Positions 30,799 to 44,300 of a stretch of 64,000 nucleotides of DNA are shown one piece after another. The DNA comes from Pratylenchus scribneri (lineage: Eukaryota > Nematoda > Chromadorea > Rhabditida > Pratylenchidae): NCBI GenBank assembly GCA_030063045.1, contig JAQSEB010000016.1, positions 1,116,001-1,180,000 on the forward strand, given 5' to 3'. The translations under genes and the position numbers were made by a program. The notes under the pieces were generated by a model that was not told the DNA's origin, did no database searches, and saw only the letters and a list, made by a program, of their open reading frames with translations. Within the stretch, counting starts at the first letter, position 1. Every line of letters starts with the position of its first letter.

Positions 30799-32718
30799 AT
30801 GTTGAAATTAAAGTTAATTTTTCCATCGTCCTGGATTTTAATTCATGCCATTTTTTTCCTCAACATAAATATTCAAGTAAAAGGAGAAGAAAATTTTACT
30901 GCAAATAATGATGAAAAAATTAAGCAAATTAAGCAAAGTTTAAAACAAATTGGTGGGTCTAATTTTTAATTAATCTTATTCATTAATTTTTATACCGCCT
31001 AAAATTTTTGGTATTTATCGCCTATCTATTTTAAAATTCTTAATTTATTATTCATATTTAAATATAAAACAAAGAAAAAACATTATTTTTTTTAAGTGAT
31101 TTTAGTTTTAGGGATGACCAATTTTGGGGGTAACTTAAGGGGAAAATTTTTGGGAAAGGTGGGGGGGGGGGGGGGGGGATTGGCATGGGATCTGGAGAGA
31201 GAAAACCGAAAAGTACCGAATTTTTTTAAATAATATCAAAGTTTTATTGAAAATGTCAAAAGTTGTGCAGAATTTATGTAAAATCCGGATATTGTTTTCA
31301 ATCAAAGATTCTAATTTAATGCGATCCTTATTACAATATTTTAAATTTTTGAATATAATATTTTTAAATATTTTAATTATTTGACATTTTTCAAATTTTT
31401 CAGAGGAAATTGTTGACACGGATGACACCAAAATATTTGCCAAAATTAATGAATTTTTGATGAATAAAAACTCGGAAATATGCTTCAGGCCAAATGCTGA
31501 CGAGGAAAAAATGGACGATAAAAAAGTTTCAAATACCGAAAAATTTTCTTTAACGCAAATGATGGAAAAATTTTGTCGAAAATCGGAAGAAAGTGATCAA
31601 ATTTTAAATGAAATATTCGAAGTTAAATTCAATAATATTTATGGGGAAATAAAAGAAATGGAAGAAAATTCTTTGGCTGCTGAAGAAGAAGAGGGAAAAA
31701 ATAATATTGAAGAAAATTCGAAAGAAGAAATTTTGGAGAATTTCAAGAAAATTTTGAAAAAAATACACCAAAAATTTGACAAATTTAACATATACGAAAA
31801 TGAAAATGATGCACAAGAAAATCTGATTGAAGAAATTAGCAATTGGTTGATGGATGCGATAGAAAAAATGCTCACGGGAGAGAAAATTGAAATTCTACAA
31901 CTTATTAGTGGAATTTTTTCAAAATTTCGAAATTTATATAAATTGATTATCGGAAATGGAAACGATTTGCTGAATTATTCACAGGTTTCATTTTTATAAA
32001 TTTTTATTTTTTGGGAAATCATATTTATAATTAATTTCATTTTATCTTAATATTTAGGTTCACTGTATAAAATATTATAATCAATAAATTAAAATGAAAA
32101 TCCTAATAATCTACAAATTAAATCATTTCTTCCAATAAAAAAAATTATTTTTAATAACTATTCTAATAAATAGTACCATATAAGGAATTATTTTTAATCC
32201 TTCAAAAATTGAGAAAATTAGTGTTGTAATTTCTTATAGAACTTTACGGAACTAAGAAAATGCCAAACTAAAGACTATAGTGTCCTCAAAGTGAAAGGTG
32301 GGAAATTATTAGAATGTGGGAATTAAAAGAGCATTATGCATAATTTATATTGACAAATTTAAAAAAATGAAAAATATAAAAAACAATAAATAAAATAAAT
32401 TTTATAAAAATAATCAAAATTGGCAAATTGCTTTTATAGAAACGAATGAAAAGATCATGGCAACGGAATTTACTTAGAAAGAATCAGCGCAAAAAGAAGC
32501 GTAAAATGCTAAAGAAACGCAAGAGGGAGAGACGTAGACAACGACTTTCTATAATTTTCAAATTATTTGCTCTATCAATACTTTGTAACGAAATCATGGA
32601 TGTTTTGCCGATTTTGAAACCTGCTTTCGTCACAGGATGGGAAAATATGATAAAATTTTTATACCTTTCGGTCACACAACTTTTTCATTATCTCTTCAAA
32701 GTATATGGACCATTTTAA
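30799..32718 (+). CDS. Secreted protein with acidic middle and polybasic tail
   Basis: The exons 30799-30952, 31404-31984 and 32440-32718 join in phases 1 and 0 to 337 aa. Residues 1-29 form a signal peptide (…ILIHAIFFLNINIQVKG). The central 200 residues are Glu/Lys-rich and predicted helical, with two cysteines and an acidic run (AAEEEEGKNNIEEN). Exon 3 opens with KRMKRSW and a long Lys/Arg block (RKNQRKKKRKMLKKRKRERR) near residue 250, followed by a mildly hydrophobic end. No family is recognised. A signal peptide combined with a nuclear-localisation-type basic block is the profile of candidate nematode effectors delivered into host cells. It could equally be an endogenous secreted or glycan-binding protein. 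Confidence 0.65.
31161..31178. repeat. Run of 18 G
   Basis: An uninterrupted guanine homopolymer in intron 1 of the basic-tailed secreted gene, on the sense strand. Confidence 0.8.
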
Positions 32719-33397
32719 TTGGTCAAAAATTATTTTACGAAAATTGTTTCTAAGAGAAACACAAATTTCACCCATATTGTTAATCATGTTAAAAGATAAA
32801 ATCATTTTTGTATAATTTTATACAGTTAAATTTTTTATTAAATATTATTAAAAAGTAACATAATATTAATATACATATCATTTTTTGTATTTTCCCCACA
32901 ATCAATTTCATATTTCAAATCCAGAAGTTCTGTAGCAGCGAAATTAAGAGAAAAATGCCTGAAAAATATTTTTGATTTATAATTATAAAATTTCGGAAAT
33001 ATTGAAATTCAGTATTTTGGCTAGAAGCGAGGAAAAGATTATTGGTCTAACTTGTAAAAATAGTATAATATCAGTATGATATGAACCCCAAATTTTGTGG
33101 ACCGAGAAAAAAGAGTAAAATTTAATGCTAAAGATTAAGCTTTTATTATATAGTCTTAGAATAGGTTTGGATTTATGTATGATAATAAGCCTGGTAGGAT
33201 ATTTATTGATCTACAAATGTTATTAAATTGGCTAAATCAAAAAATATAATCAATGTTTTGGTATCATTTTTAGCTGAACTTAGACCCAATATGATGGAAT
33301 ATAATTGATTTAGCAGGTCTACAATCATTAGCATTGTACTATTTGGTCTCTAATGGGAAGCTTAATTTGACTTAAATCTAATTTATATGTGTGAATT

Positions 33398-35310
33398 TCA
33401 ATATTGCCCACTTAAAATAATAATAATATTCACATCATCGTCGTCATCATAGCAAGGCGGTGGTTGCGGACTTTTGGCACCCAAATTTTTGTTTTGCTCT
33501 ACCGTTGGTATTTTCGTCATTGTTTTCGACATTTCTTCTTTTTTAGCGCTCAATGGTTTTCCACTGTTAGCTGCTGGCAAAATTTTCGCCGTTCGTCCAG
33601 TTATCGATGATCGAATTGTGGAATTGAATAAATTTGTGTGCCTTGGCTCCGGCCGGATTTTCGGTGAATTGGCTACCTTCTCATGTGATTCATTTTTCTG
33701 GCCATCTTTTTCATTGTTGTTGTTCTGATTTCGTCGCAATCCAGAAATTCCTCTTCCATTATTTTCATTGGCATTTTCTCCACTTTCCAAAAATACAAAA
33801 CGTCCAATTGGATCTGTAGCTAGGGCAGAAGCTGAATATAAATAAATGATTTTTTAAATTCCTTATTTTCTAATAATTTCCTACCTCAAAATCTTTATTT
33901 GTTATTTATAGGAGTAGGGAATTCTTTTGTGAATAATTGAATTATTAAAATAAAAATATTTCAAATTTGTATCAGAAAAATGTGACTAGATTAACTAGAC
34001 AAAACAAAAATTGTTAAAAATAAATATAATTGCACAATAGTTTGAAAAAGTTTCAAAATACTCTCTCCTTAAATTTTTCTAGGAAATTGAAAAATAATTA
34101 ACCACCTCTAATAATTTTTCATTATCTAAAATTTCCCACCTTTTCGGAATGTTGAAAAATAATTTCCCATGGGGTATTAAAGGAAACATGCATATAAAAA
34201 ATATTTTATGGAAACTTAAATTTTATAATGGGAATCGGGAACGAATTTTTGCGGAATTTTTTATGAAATTTTTTTTAATTTAAAAATTTACCAAGCATTT
34301 TTTCGCCCGAATACAATGTTGGTGTTTTATTTTTTGACAACTGCTCCTCTTTGACAAGTTTATTTGCAGCGAAACTTCTTCTTTGCGTTGAAATGGATGA
34401 AGACGATGAAGAAGTACGTCGCCTCGACCATAACGATTGTGTTTGAACCGTTAATTTTGGACGAATTGATTTTATTTCCTAATTAAAATAATCCAAATTT
34501 TATTTATTTTAAATTTCAATTGATTTTTTTTCAACTTATTTTCGTTTTTTAAATTTTTAAAATTATTTTTACCTTCGTATTTTTGTCCAAATCATCAGGC
34601 TCCAACCCTTCCTGAGCGCTCATCACTTCCATTAGACTTGAGCGAATTTCATTCAATGGATCCTGAAAAAAGCATTAAAATCATAATCATTTAATACTAA
34701 TACTATTGTTTTTTATTAATTTTTGAAAAAAACTTTATTTTTTCTGTCAAAAATATTTTTCAGACTTTATAGGTCACTATTTAAATTTAATATGCCAAAA
34801 ATTGATTTTAAATGGAAAATCCCTAAATTAGGCATCTATCCACTATAATTGAGGCAGGCTTTAAAATTATTATTAAGAAAAATCCTAAATTAAATTTTAA
34901 CTAAATTTTTTTATTCAACGACCCATTCTGAGTACACAAAATATTGTTAAAATTTTAATTAATGAAAAAAAAATCACTGAAGCGCTTGAAGAAGATTCCG
35001 AATGTGCTTTTCTTCTGAATTTATTCCGTTCATCATTTATCGGTGAACCATTTTGATTTGGTCGAACAATGGCAATAGGTAAATTTTTTAACATTTTCCG
35101 CTGTGCTTTTTCCGAAACATTTGAATCTGTTTCAATTGGTCTTTCAATTTGTTCCAATGCCAATTGCGGTTGACCTTCTTCTTCAACATTAACAACAACA
35201 TTGCTGGTGCCAATTGGCGGTTCATCATTTCTCGCAAAATCACTATTGCTTAAATTGTCCACAGTCAACTTTTTGCAACACAGCAATGCTGCCTTTGGAA
35301 AATGTCGATG
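33398..35310 (-). other. Cytoplasmic tail of the giant protein
   Basis: Exons at about 35310-34980, 34665-34575, 34480-34290 and 33832-33398 encode a Ser-rich, low-complexity tail (SESSSSAS, RRRTSSSSS, NENNGRG). It ends with SPQPPPCYDDDDD. PPCY fits the PPxY consensus for WW-domain partners, and the Ser/Arg blocks are possible phosphorylation sites. No catalytic domain is present. Confidence 0.6.
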
Positions 35311-38300
35311 GAAAATTAGGAGCCTAAAAATTGGAATTTTTTATTTAATTTAAAAAATATTTTTCAATTAGTAAAAGAATTTTTAATTTTTCATTGGTTT
35401 AAAATATTATAATATTTTTTAATGTAATTTTTTATATTTTTTATTTAATATAATTTTTGGAAAATTAGTAAGCTAAAAATTGAAATTAAAAAATAATTTA
35501 ATTTTTAAAATTTTTAATAATTTTTTATTGTAAAATAATTAAAAATATTATTATTAAAATTTAAATATTTAAATATGTACTTATATTTCAGATTTTTTAA
35601 AATTTTTTAATTACTTTTTCATTATATAAATTTTTAAAATTTTTTTTAAAGTTTTAAAATTATTCAGCATAAATTTGAATCATTTTTAACGCTTAAAAAC
35701 AGCAAAAAATTGCATATTTTATTAAATTAATTTAAAATTTTATTTAAATTTTATTTACCATTTTTTCCTATTCAGCAAAGCCAGTAAAAGAAGCAGAGCA
35801 AAAATTAGGACAGAAACTAGGCTTAACCAGATTGGAATCCAAAGACGCTTGAAGCGGTTTGTTTCATCCTGATAAAAAATTTTTATACTTAATATGTAAA
35901 AATAATTTCCAATTAAACCTCATCCACATCATTTTGAACGGGCACAATGTGGCATTCAAAAATAGAACCATGAATTTGGATGCAATCCATACCTTTAAGC
36001 AAATTTTAAAAATATATTTTTAATCTTACTACAATTCTTTCAATTTCGATAAATTTATTAAAAATTTAAAATTTTGAAAAAAAAAAGTTTAAAAAAATAG
36101 ATTTTTTGACGCGAACTTAACCTTCAATTTTTATATAACTTATGCTAATCTTGATAAGTCCAATTCCAACATTTATCATGGAGATAGTCATAGATGTAAA
36201 ATATTAAAATAAAAAGGTCTGAGGTTCATTTTTAACAATCATAAATGCAAAAGATAATGAAAATGAATTATTAATATTTTTATGTTACAAATTTTAACTT
36301 CCTAAATTATTTACCATCTGGACAAGGGTTTGGCTCATCCGGTTTGCATGTTCCATCCCATGGCTGATCGCATTCGCGTTCAGATTTTGCTCCGGCATGT
36401 GCCGTGATGAAACCGGTTGGGCAACGAATGCATTCCGTAGAGCCATATTCATTCTAAATAGGGAATAAAATAATTATTTTTTTTACCTTAAAATACAGAT
36501 TATTTATTTAATAGGAAATATTTTGTTCATTTGTAAGATTCAATAAAAGACTGTTCTCTTTCAATAATTCAGATTTAAATTTTGAATTAAATCTGATTTA
36601 TTTTAATTTTCTTTGATAAATTCTATAATTATTTAATAAATTTTTATTCTGAATTTTAATTTAGTCTGACATTATAAATTATGTTTTTTAATATAGATTT
36701 TTAGCAATCTGATTAAACAAAGAACAAAAAGTGTTAATTATAAATTATCTATAATTGGTTGAAAAATCAATCTTATAATTCTGGGATATTGGAATAAGTT
36801 ATAATTGCTAATGCGTAATTTATTTCAATTTTATATATGAATAAAAATTTAAAACAAAATTGAATCTGACCTGATAATATCCAATTGGACAAATTTGGCA
36901 TATTTTTGTAAATTCCATTTCCGTTTGGCTGTGTTTTTCGTCAGTATTCATTGTTGGATCCCTCATAAATCCGGGTGGACAATAAATTTGATCGCATCCA
37001 TCTGCGCCTTTTGCTCCATCTTTTCGTGTCGTAAATCCAAGCTAAAATTTATTTCAATTTTATAACAATTTATTTATTAATAAATTTTAAAATTCAATTT
37101 AAAAATATCTTAATTTCCTTATTGATATTATTATTTTTTAAAAATAATTATGCGTCAGCAGAAGTAGCCCCCATCAAAGTGCTTTTACGCCAAAAGCAAA
37201 CATTTTTTTGCTTTAAGCATTTAAACAAAGAATTTTTGTGCTTTATGCATTACACCAAAAGCAGACTCTTCAACCTTTTTAATATTTTTTAAAAAAAATA
37301 ATCAAAATGCATCATCAACTAAATTTAAAATTATATGAAAAGCAAACTAATTCTTTAATTAATATCTTAAATATCTCAGATAAAATTTTTTGTCATTTTC
37401 GGAAATTATTTAATTATCCAGTTTTTATTTAAAATAATTTCTTAACAAATTAATTGAATTTTTTATTTAATTTTTTTATATCAAATCAACCGGAATTCAA
37501 AATCCCCAAATAACTTCGCATTGTTTGCATGCATCCATGTCATGGGCACGAAATGTTCCCTGTTTGCATGGTTGACAATGTTCATCGGCGTCAAGCATTT
37601 CACCCGGCGGACAATGCACGGAACATTGTTGCGCACTGGTTGAACCCTTTTAATGAAAATTTTATTATATTATTTAAAAAAATCTAGATTAATTCGATGT
37701 CAAAAAAAATTTAATATTTTTTTAAATCTTATAAAATTTTTTACTCGTTTGTAAAATTTTACAAAATTCCCTTAATAATTTTTATAAATAATTTATATAT
37801 TTTATCTAACTTCGCCTTCTGTAGTTTTTCCCGTTGGGCATGCCATGCATTTAAGCCGACCAGAATATTCCATATATTGGCCTCGAGGACATGGCCGGCA
37901 TTGGTCCATGCCCCAATCGTAAATAGTGCCGGGATCACAATTTACTATTAAAAAATTTTATAAAAAAACTATTTTATTGATAAATAAATTTATAAATTCT
38001 AGAATGAATTTATTTTTCTTTAATTAAATTTAATAAAAATTTTTTTTATTTATCAATTAAAAGACAAAAAATTTTTTTCAAAAAATTTTTATAATTAATT
38101 TATATACATTAAATCTGAATTTAATCTATATAAGTAATTAAATTGAAAAATCTGATTTTCAAAATATTCCATATATTCTCTTATCTATTTTGCGAAAATA
38201 TTTTCCTTTTAATTTACATACTAAAACATTCAGCCAAATGCATGCATCCCGTTATTCCGCCTGTGATTCGTCCATCAGGGCATTGAGTGCAAGGTTGAAC

Positions 38301-41300
38301 ACTAAAGAAATTATTTATTATATAATTAATTTTATTAATATTTTTATAATTTTATGTTCATAATTAAATTTTATTATTTTAAAAAATATTCAAAAATATT
38401 AAAATAAATTTAATCAAAAATAAATTTTTATTATTAGGTAAAAATAGCGAATTTTTACCCTTCTTTAGGCTTGTATGTATCAACCGGACATTTAACACAA
38501 TTCCCTGAAGCATCGGAATTGAGGACAGATTCGGTCTAAAAATTTGAATAAAAAAATAATAAATTAATTAAAATTTATTTAGGCAGAATAAATAATAATA
38601 AGTTTTTATTACATTTGTGGTCATGGCCATTTTCCGTTCATTATTTTGCCATGTTTCACCCGGAGCACAGGTTGCACATTGTACTGTTGATGCTTCATCG
38701 GATGACTATATAAAAATTTTTTTAAATTATTATAGATTATTTATTTAAAAAATAATTTTAAATATTATAATTATTTTAAATAATTAATAGAATTTTTCAA
38801 CAAATCAGCTAAATTAAAAAATGTTAAATACACAAAAAATTTTCATCTTTTTTTTTTATAAATAAATATAAATACAAGAAATAAATATGAAGAATTCAAT
38901 GCCCAATATTCACCATTCTAGTAAAAAATATTTCTTTCCATATAATAGTTTAATTTTTATTAATTAATTTAATACTTTTTTCTTGAACTCCAACTCCCAT
39001 TTTGTAAAATTTTGACTCTAAAATTAAGATGCCATTTTTTAAGCCATTAGCCACAAATTGATATTCCTACGCAAAATAAAGCAATGCCATAAATATAAAA
39101 GATTAAATAATTTTAATAATTGAAAAAGTTACAATTCTTCCTATAATTTTGAATCAAAAAAAAATTTATAAAAAAAATAAAATAAATTGAAAATTTTATT
39201 CCTACATACCATTATTTCCGAATTTGATGGTGTTTGTCCATTATTGCCAATATGCAATTGTGGGAACGTGTCCGAACAACTCAGCCGTATTTGTTCACCT
39301 TTGAAATCATTGCCAAACCAATTCTCCATCGAGTCACGAATTGCTGGCCCAACAGCACGTTTCGTATTGCTTAAATAATGGAGGGAAATATTAATGAAAA
39401 CAAAAAATTAAAATACATTTTATTTGAATTAATTAATTTTTTTAAATTTTTTGTTATCCGAAAAAAAAGGTTATTGTAATTGAGATTTATGGAAATTTTT
39501 CCTTTTTTAATATATATCTTTTTTTTATTATTTTTAGAAAGTTTATTTTTTTGCAATTATCTAAATTAATTTAAGAATATAATTAGATCTATTAATTGCA
39601 TAGCTTTATCATGAGAGATTAGAGTTTTAGCAAATAAAAATATTATTGCTCAAAAAATGAAAGACTAATTTTTTTTTTTGGAATAATTTTATTTTTTTTT
39701 TTAATTATTTTTTCAAGTCACTCACTTCACATTCAAATCGAATTGGACGCGAATGGTCTGTTGTTTATCAGCATTTTTTGCCCGTTTTTGCCGTAAAACT
39801 CTTCGTCCTAATATCAAGCTTTTGGAATCGCCACTGAATGATTGAATTGATCCAGTTGATGGCAACAAAATTATGCCTCCATCATTAAGTGAAAAAACAT
39901 TGTCCAAACAATCCGTCTTCACTGCCAATTGGCCTTCGCAATTTTCTTTTTCACAGAATCCGCCCATTTTATTTGATGCATTCATAACGCAATGGATCTA
40001 ATGTAATGAAATTCCTTTTTAATAATCTTAAATATTTTTTACTGACCACATCATCCACATATTTGTCTGTTTCCGTGCAATTCCCGCTGAAATGCACATC
40101 GCCCTCCACCTCTTGCATTGCAGTGTCCGTTGGTGAACATGATGGCAACGTAAATGGAGTACCGAATTTTTCCCAACGATTCCATTGACCCTAAAAATAA
40201 TCTAAGCGTTTTTACTAGATATATAAAATACCGAAAAAAACTGAAATTTCCAAAAAAAATATTGAAAATGTCAAAAATTATAATGGTACGGAAGTTTATC
40301 CTAGACCCGAAAACCTAATATTCAATTGTTAGAATTCCTATTTAAAGCACCGATTAATTATATTTTGGCTTGATTTTAACCAAATCTAATTTAATTTTAA
40401 ACTAAAATGAAATCGGTTTAAGCATTTTAATTTCTTGTTTTTTTTTTGACTGCATTATTATAAATTTTATATACCATTCGATGCTTTTTGAAGAATCCAA
40501 AGATATTGTTGTGAATTTAAGACTATCTCTCAGACTACTATAATTTTTTTATTTTCGCATTATAATATTTTTTTTCTGATAATGATAAATTAAATTTATC
40601 CAACGCTAATATTATTAAAAATTATTGTAATAAAAATTCCATTTTTTACCAACCATTCTGTCACATGTATAAAATGGCGGTCGTGCATTGTTGTTGAACA
40701 CCAATTCTTCATCATTTTGACATTGAATTTGGGCTCTCAAAGATGCTTGCGAATTCTCCTCCCAGTCCAATTCGTTCAGTTGAAGAAGCGTATATTTTTG
40801 TGGATCAACAATTGGCTCTTGGCATTTGTCCGGTGCAATCACAATGTCGAACTAAAAATTGAGGTTTTTTTGAAAATTATTTCTTTAAAAAATAAATGAA
40901 TTTTAGTTTGATAATTTTAAATTAAAAGTTTTATTAATTTTTAAATATACTTCGCATGTTGCCCAATTTCCAGCCACATCCTCAGCCAAATACACCACTC
41001 GAAAATGACCCCATCCAAATGTTTGACCAGATCGAAAATTGCTTTCAAAACGAACTATTGGATTTGGACCCGCCGATTGAAACATGTTTTCCAGTGAATC
41101 TAATAAATATTATTTAATAAAGGCCGATAAGAATGTGTGAATAGATATTGGAATTTTAATTTAAAATAAAGAAATTAGTATAGCATATATTTATTTCGGC
41201 TTGACAATCCGATAATACTATTAAAAAAAGATGTAAGAAAAATTAAGGAAAAGTACCCATAATATTCCTCCTATACCCCTATCCCTTATGTAGAGTGCAT

Positions 41301-44300
41301 TTCGGCATAAGGCCAAAAGCATACCCGATTTTCCTCCTATACCATTATGCAGAGTCCATTTTGTCAGAAGGCCAAAAGAATTTTTTTAGTGAAATCCATT
41401 CAAAAAGTAGCAATGTCTTTCTTTTTAAAAATCAATTTTATTAGAAATAATATTTTAAAAATATTTAGAATGCTGAAATGCATTGATTGGATAATAAAAA
41501 TTAAATTCATTTGCAAACTAATTTTATTCATATTTTCATCAATTTTTTTTACTGAAATCCATTCAAAAAGTAGCAATTTTTTTCTTTTTAAAAATCAAAT
41601 TTATTAGAAATAATATTTTAAAAATATTTAGAATGCTGAAATGCATTGATTGGATAATAAAAATTAAATTCATTTGCAAACTAATTTTATTCATATTTTC
41701 ATCAATTTTTTTTACTGAAATCCATTCAAAAAGTAGCAATTTTTTTCTTTTTAAAAATCAAATTTATTAGAAATAATATTTTAAAAATATTTAGAATGCT
41801 GAAATGCATTGATTGGATAATAAAAATTAAATTCATTTGCAAACTAATTTTATTCATATTTTCATCAATTTTTTCAATGAAATCCATTCAAAAAGTAGCA
41901 ATTTCTTTCTTTTTAAAAATCAATTTTATTAGAAATAATATTTTAAAAATATTTAGAATGCTGAAATGCATTGATTGGATAATAAAAATTAAATTCATTT
42001 GCAAACTAATTTTATTCATATTTTCATCAATTTTTTTTTAATGAAATCCATTCAAAAAGTAGCAATTTCTTTCTTTTTAAAAATCAATTTTATTAGAAAT
42101 AATATTTTAAAAATATTATCGATCCCGAAATACATTGATTGGATAATAAAATTAAATTCATTTGCAAACTAATTTTATTCATATTTTCATCAATTTTTTT
42201 TAGTGAAATCCATTCAAAAAGTAGCAATTTCTTTCTTTTTAAAAATCAATTTTATTAGAAATAATATTTTAAAAATATTATCGATCCCGAAATGCATTGA
42301 TTGGATAATAAAAATTAAATTCATTTGCAAACTAATTTTATTCATATTTTCATCAATTTTTTTTAATGAAATCCATTCAAAAAGTAGCAATTTCTTTCTT
42401 TTTAAAAATCAATTTTATTAGAAATAATATTTTAAAAATATTATCGATCCCGAAATACATTGATTGGATAATAAAATTAAATTCATTTGCAAACTAATTT
42501 TATTCATATTTTCATCAATTTTTTTTAGTGAAATCCATTCAAAAAGTAGCAATTTCTTTCTTTTTAAAAATCAATTTTATTAGAAATAATATTTTAAAAA
42601 TATTATCGATCCCGAAATGCATTGATTGGATAATAAAAATTAAATTCATTTGCAAACTAATTTTATTCATATTTTCATTAATTTTTTTAATGAAATCCAT
42701 TCAAAAAGTAGCAATTTCTTTCTTTTTAAAAATCAATTTTATTAGAAATAATATTTTAAAATATTTAGAATTCTGAAATTCATTGATTGGATAATAAAAA
42801 TTAAATTCATTTGCAAACTAATTTTATTCATATTTTCATCAATTTTTTAGTGAAATCCATTCAAAAAGTAGCAATTTCTTTCTTTTTAAAAATCAATTTT
42901 ATTAGAAATAATATTTTAAAATATTTAGAATTCTGAAATTCATTGATTGGATAATAAAAATTAAATTCATTTGCAAACTAATTTTATTCATATTTTCATC
43001 AATTTTTTAGTGAAATCCATTCAAAAAGTAGCAATTTCTTTCTTTTTAAAAATCAATTTTATTAGAAATAATATTTTAAAATATTTAGAATTCTGAAATT
43101 CATTGATTGGATAATAAAAATTAAATTCATTTGCAAACTAATTTTATTCATATTTTCATCAATTTTTTAGTGAAATCCATTCAAAAAGTAGCAATTTCTT
43201 TCTTTTTAAAAATCAATTTTATTAGAAATAATATTTTAAAAATATTTAGAATGCTGAAATGCATTGTTTGGATAATAAAAATTAAATTCATTTGCAAACT
43301 AATTTTATTCATATTTTCATCAATTTTTTAGTGAAATCCATTCAAAAAGTAGCAATTTCTTTCTTTTTAAAAATCAATTTTATTAGAAATAATATTTTAA
43401 AATATTTAGAATTCTGAAATTCATTGATTGGATAATAAAAATTAAATTCATTTGCAAACTAATTTTATTCATATTTTCATCAATTTTTTAGTGAAATCCA
43501 TTCAAAAAGTAGCAATTTCTTTCTTTTTAAAAATCAATTTTATTAGAAATAATATTTTAAAATATTTAGAATTCTGAAATTCATTGATTGGATAATAAAA
43601 ATTAAATTCATTTGCAAACTAATTTTATTCATATTTTCATCAATTTTTTAGTGAAATCCATTCAAAAAGTAGCAATTTCTTTCTTTTTAAAAATCAATTT
43701 TATTAGAAATAATATTTTAAAAATATTTAGAATGCTGAAATGCATTGTTTGGATAATAAAAATTAAATTCATTTGCAAACTAATTTTATTCATATTTTCA
43801 TCAATTTTTTTAATGAAATCCATTCAAAAAAGTAGCAATTTCTTTCTTTTTAAAAATCAAATTTATTAGAAATAATATTTTAAAAATATTTAGAATGATG
43901 AAATGCATTGATTGGATAATAAAAATTAAATTCATTTGCAAACTAATTTTATTCATATTTTCATCAATTTTATTAATGAAATCCATTCAAAAAAGTAGCA
44001 ATTTCTTTCTTTTTAAAAATCAATTTTATTAGAAATAATATTTTAAAAATATTTAGAATGATGAAATGCATTGATTGGATAATAAAAATTAAATTCATTT
44101 GCAAACTAATTTTATTCATATTTTCATCAATTTTATTAATGAAATCCATTCAAAAAAGTAGCAATTTCTTTCTTTTTAAAAATCAATTTTATTAGAAATA
44201 ATATTTTAAAAATATTTAGAATGATGAAATGCATTGATTGGATAATAAAAATTAAATTCATTTGCAAACTAATTTTATTCATATTTTCATCAATTTTATT

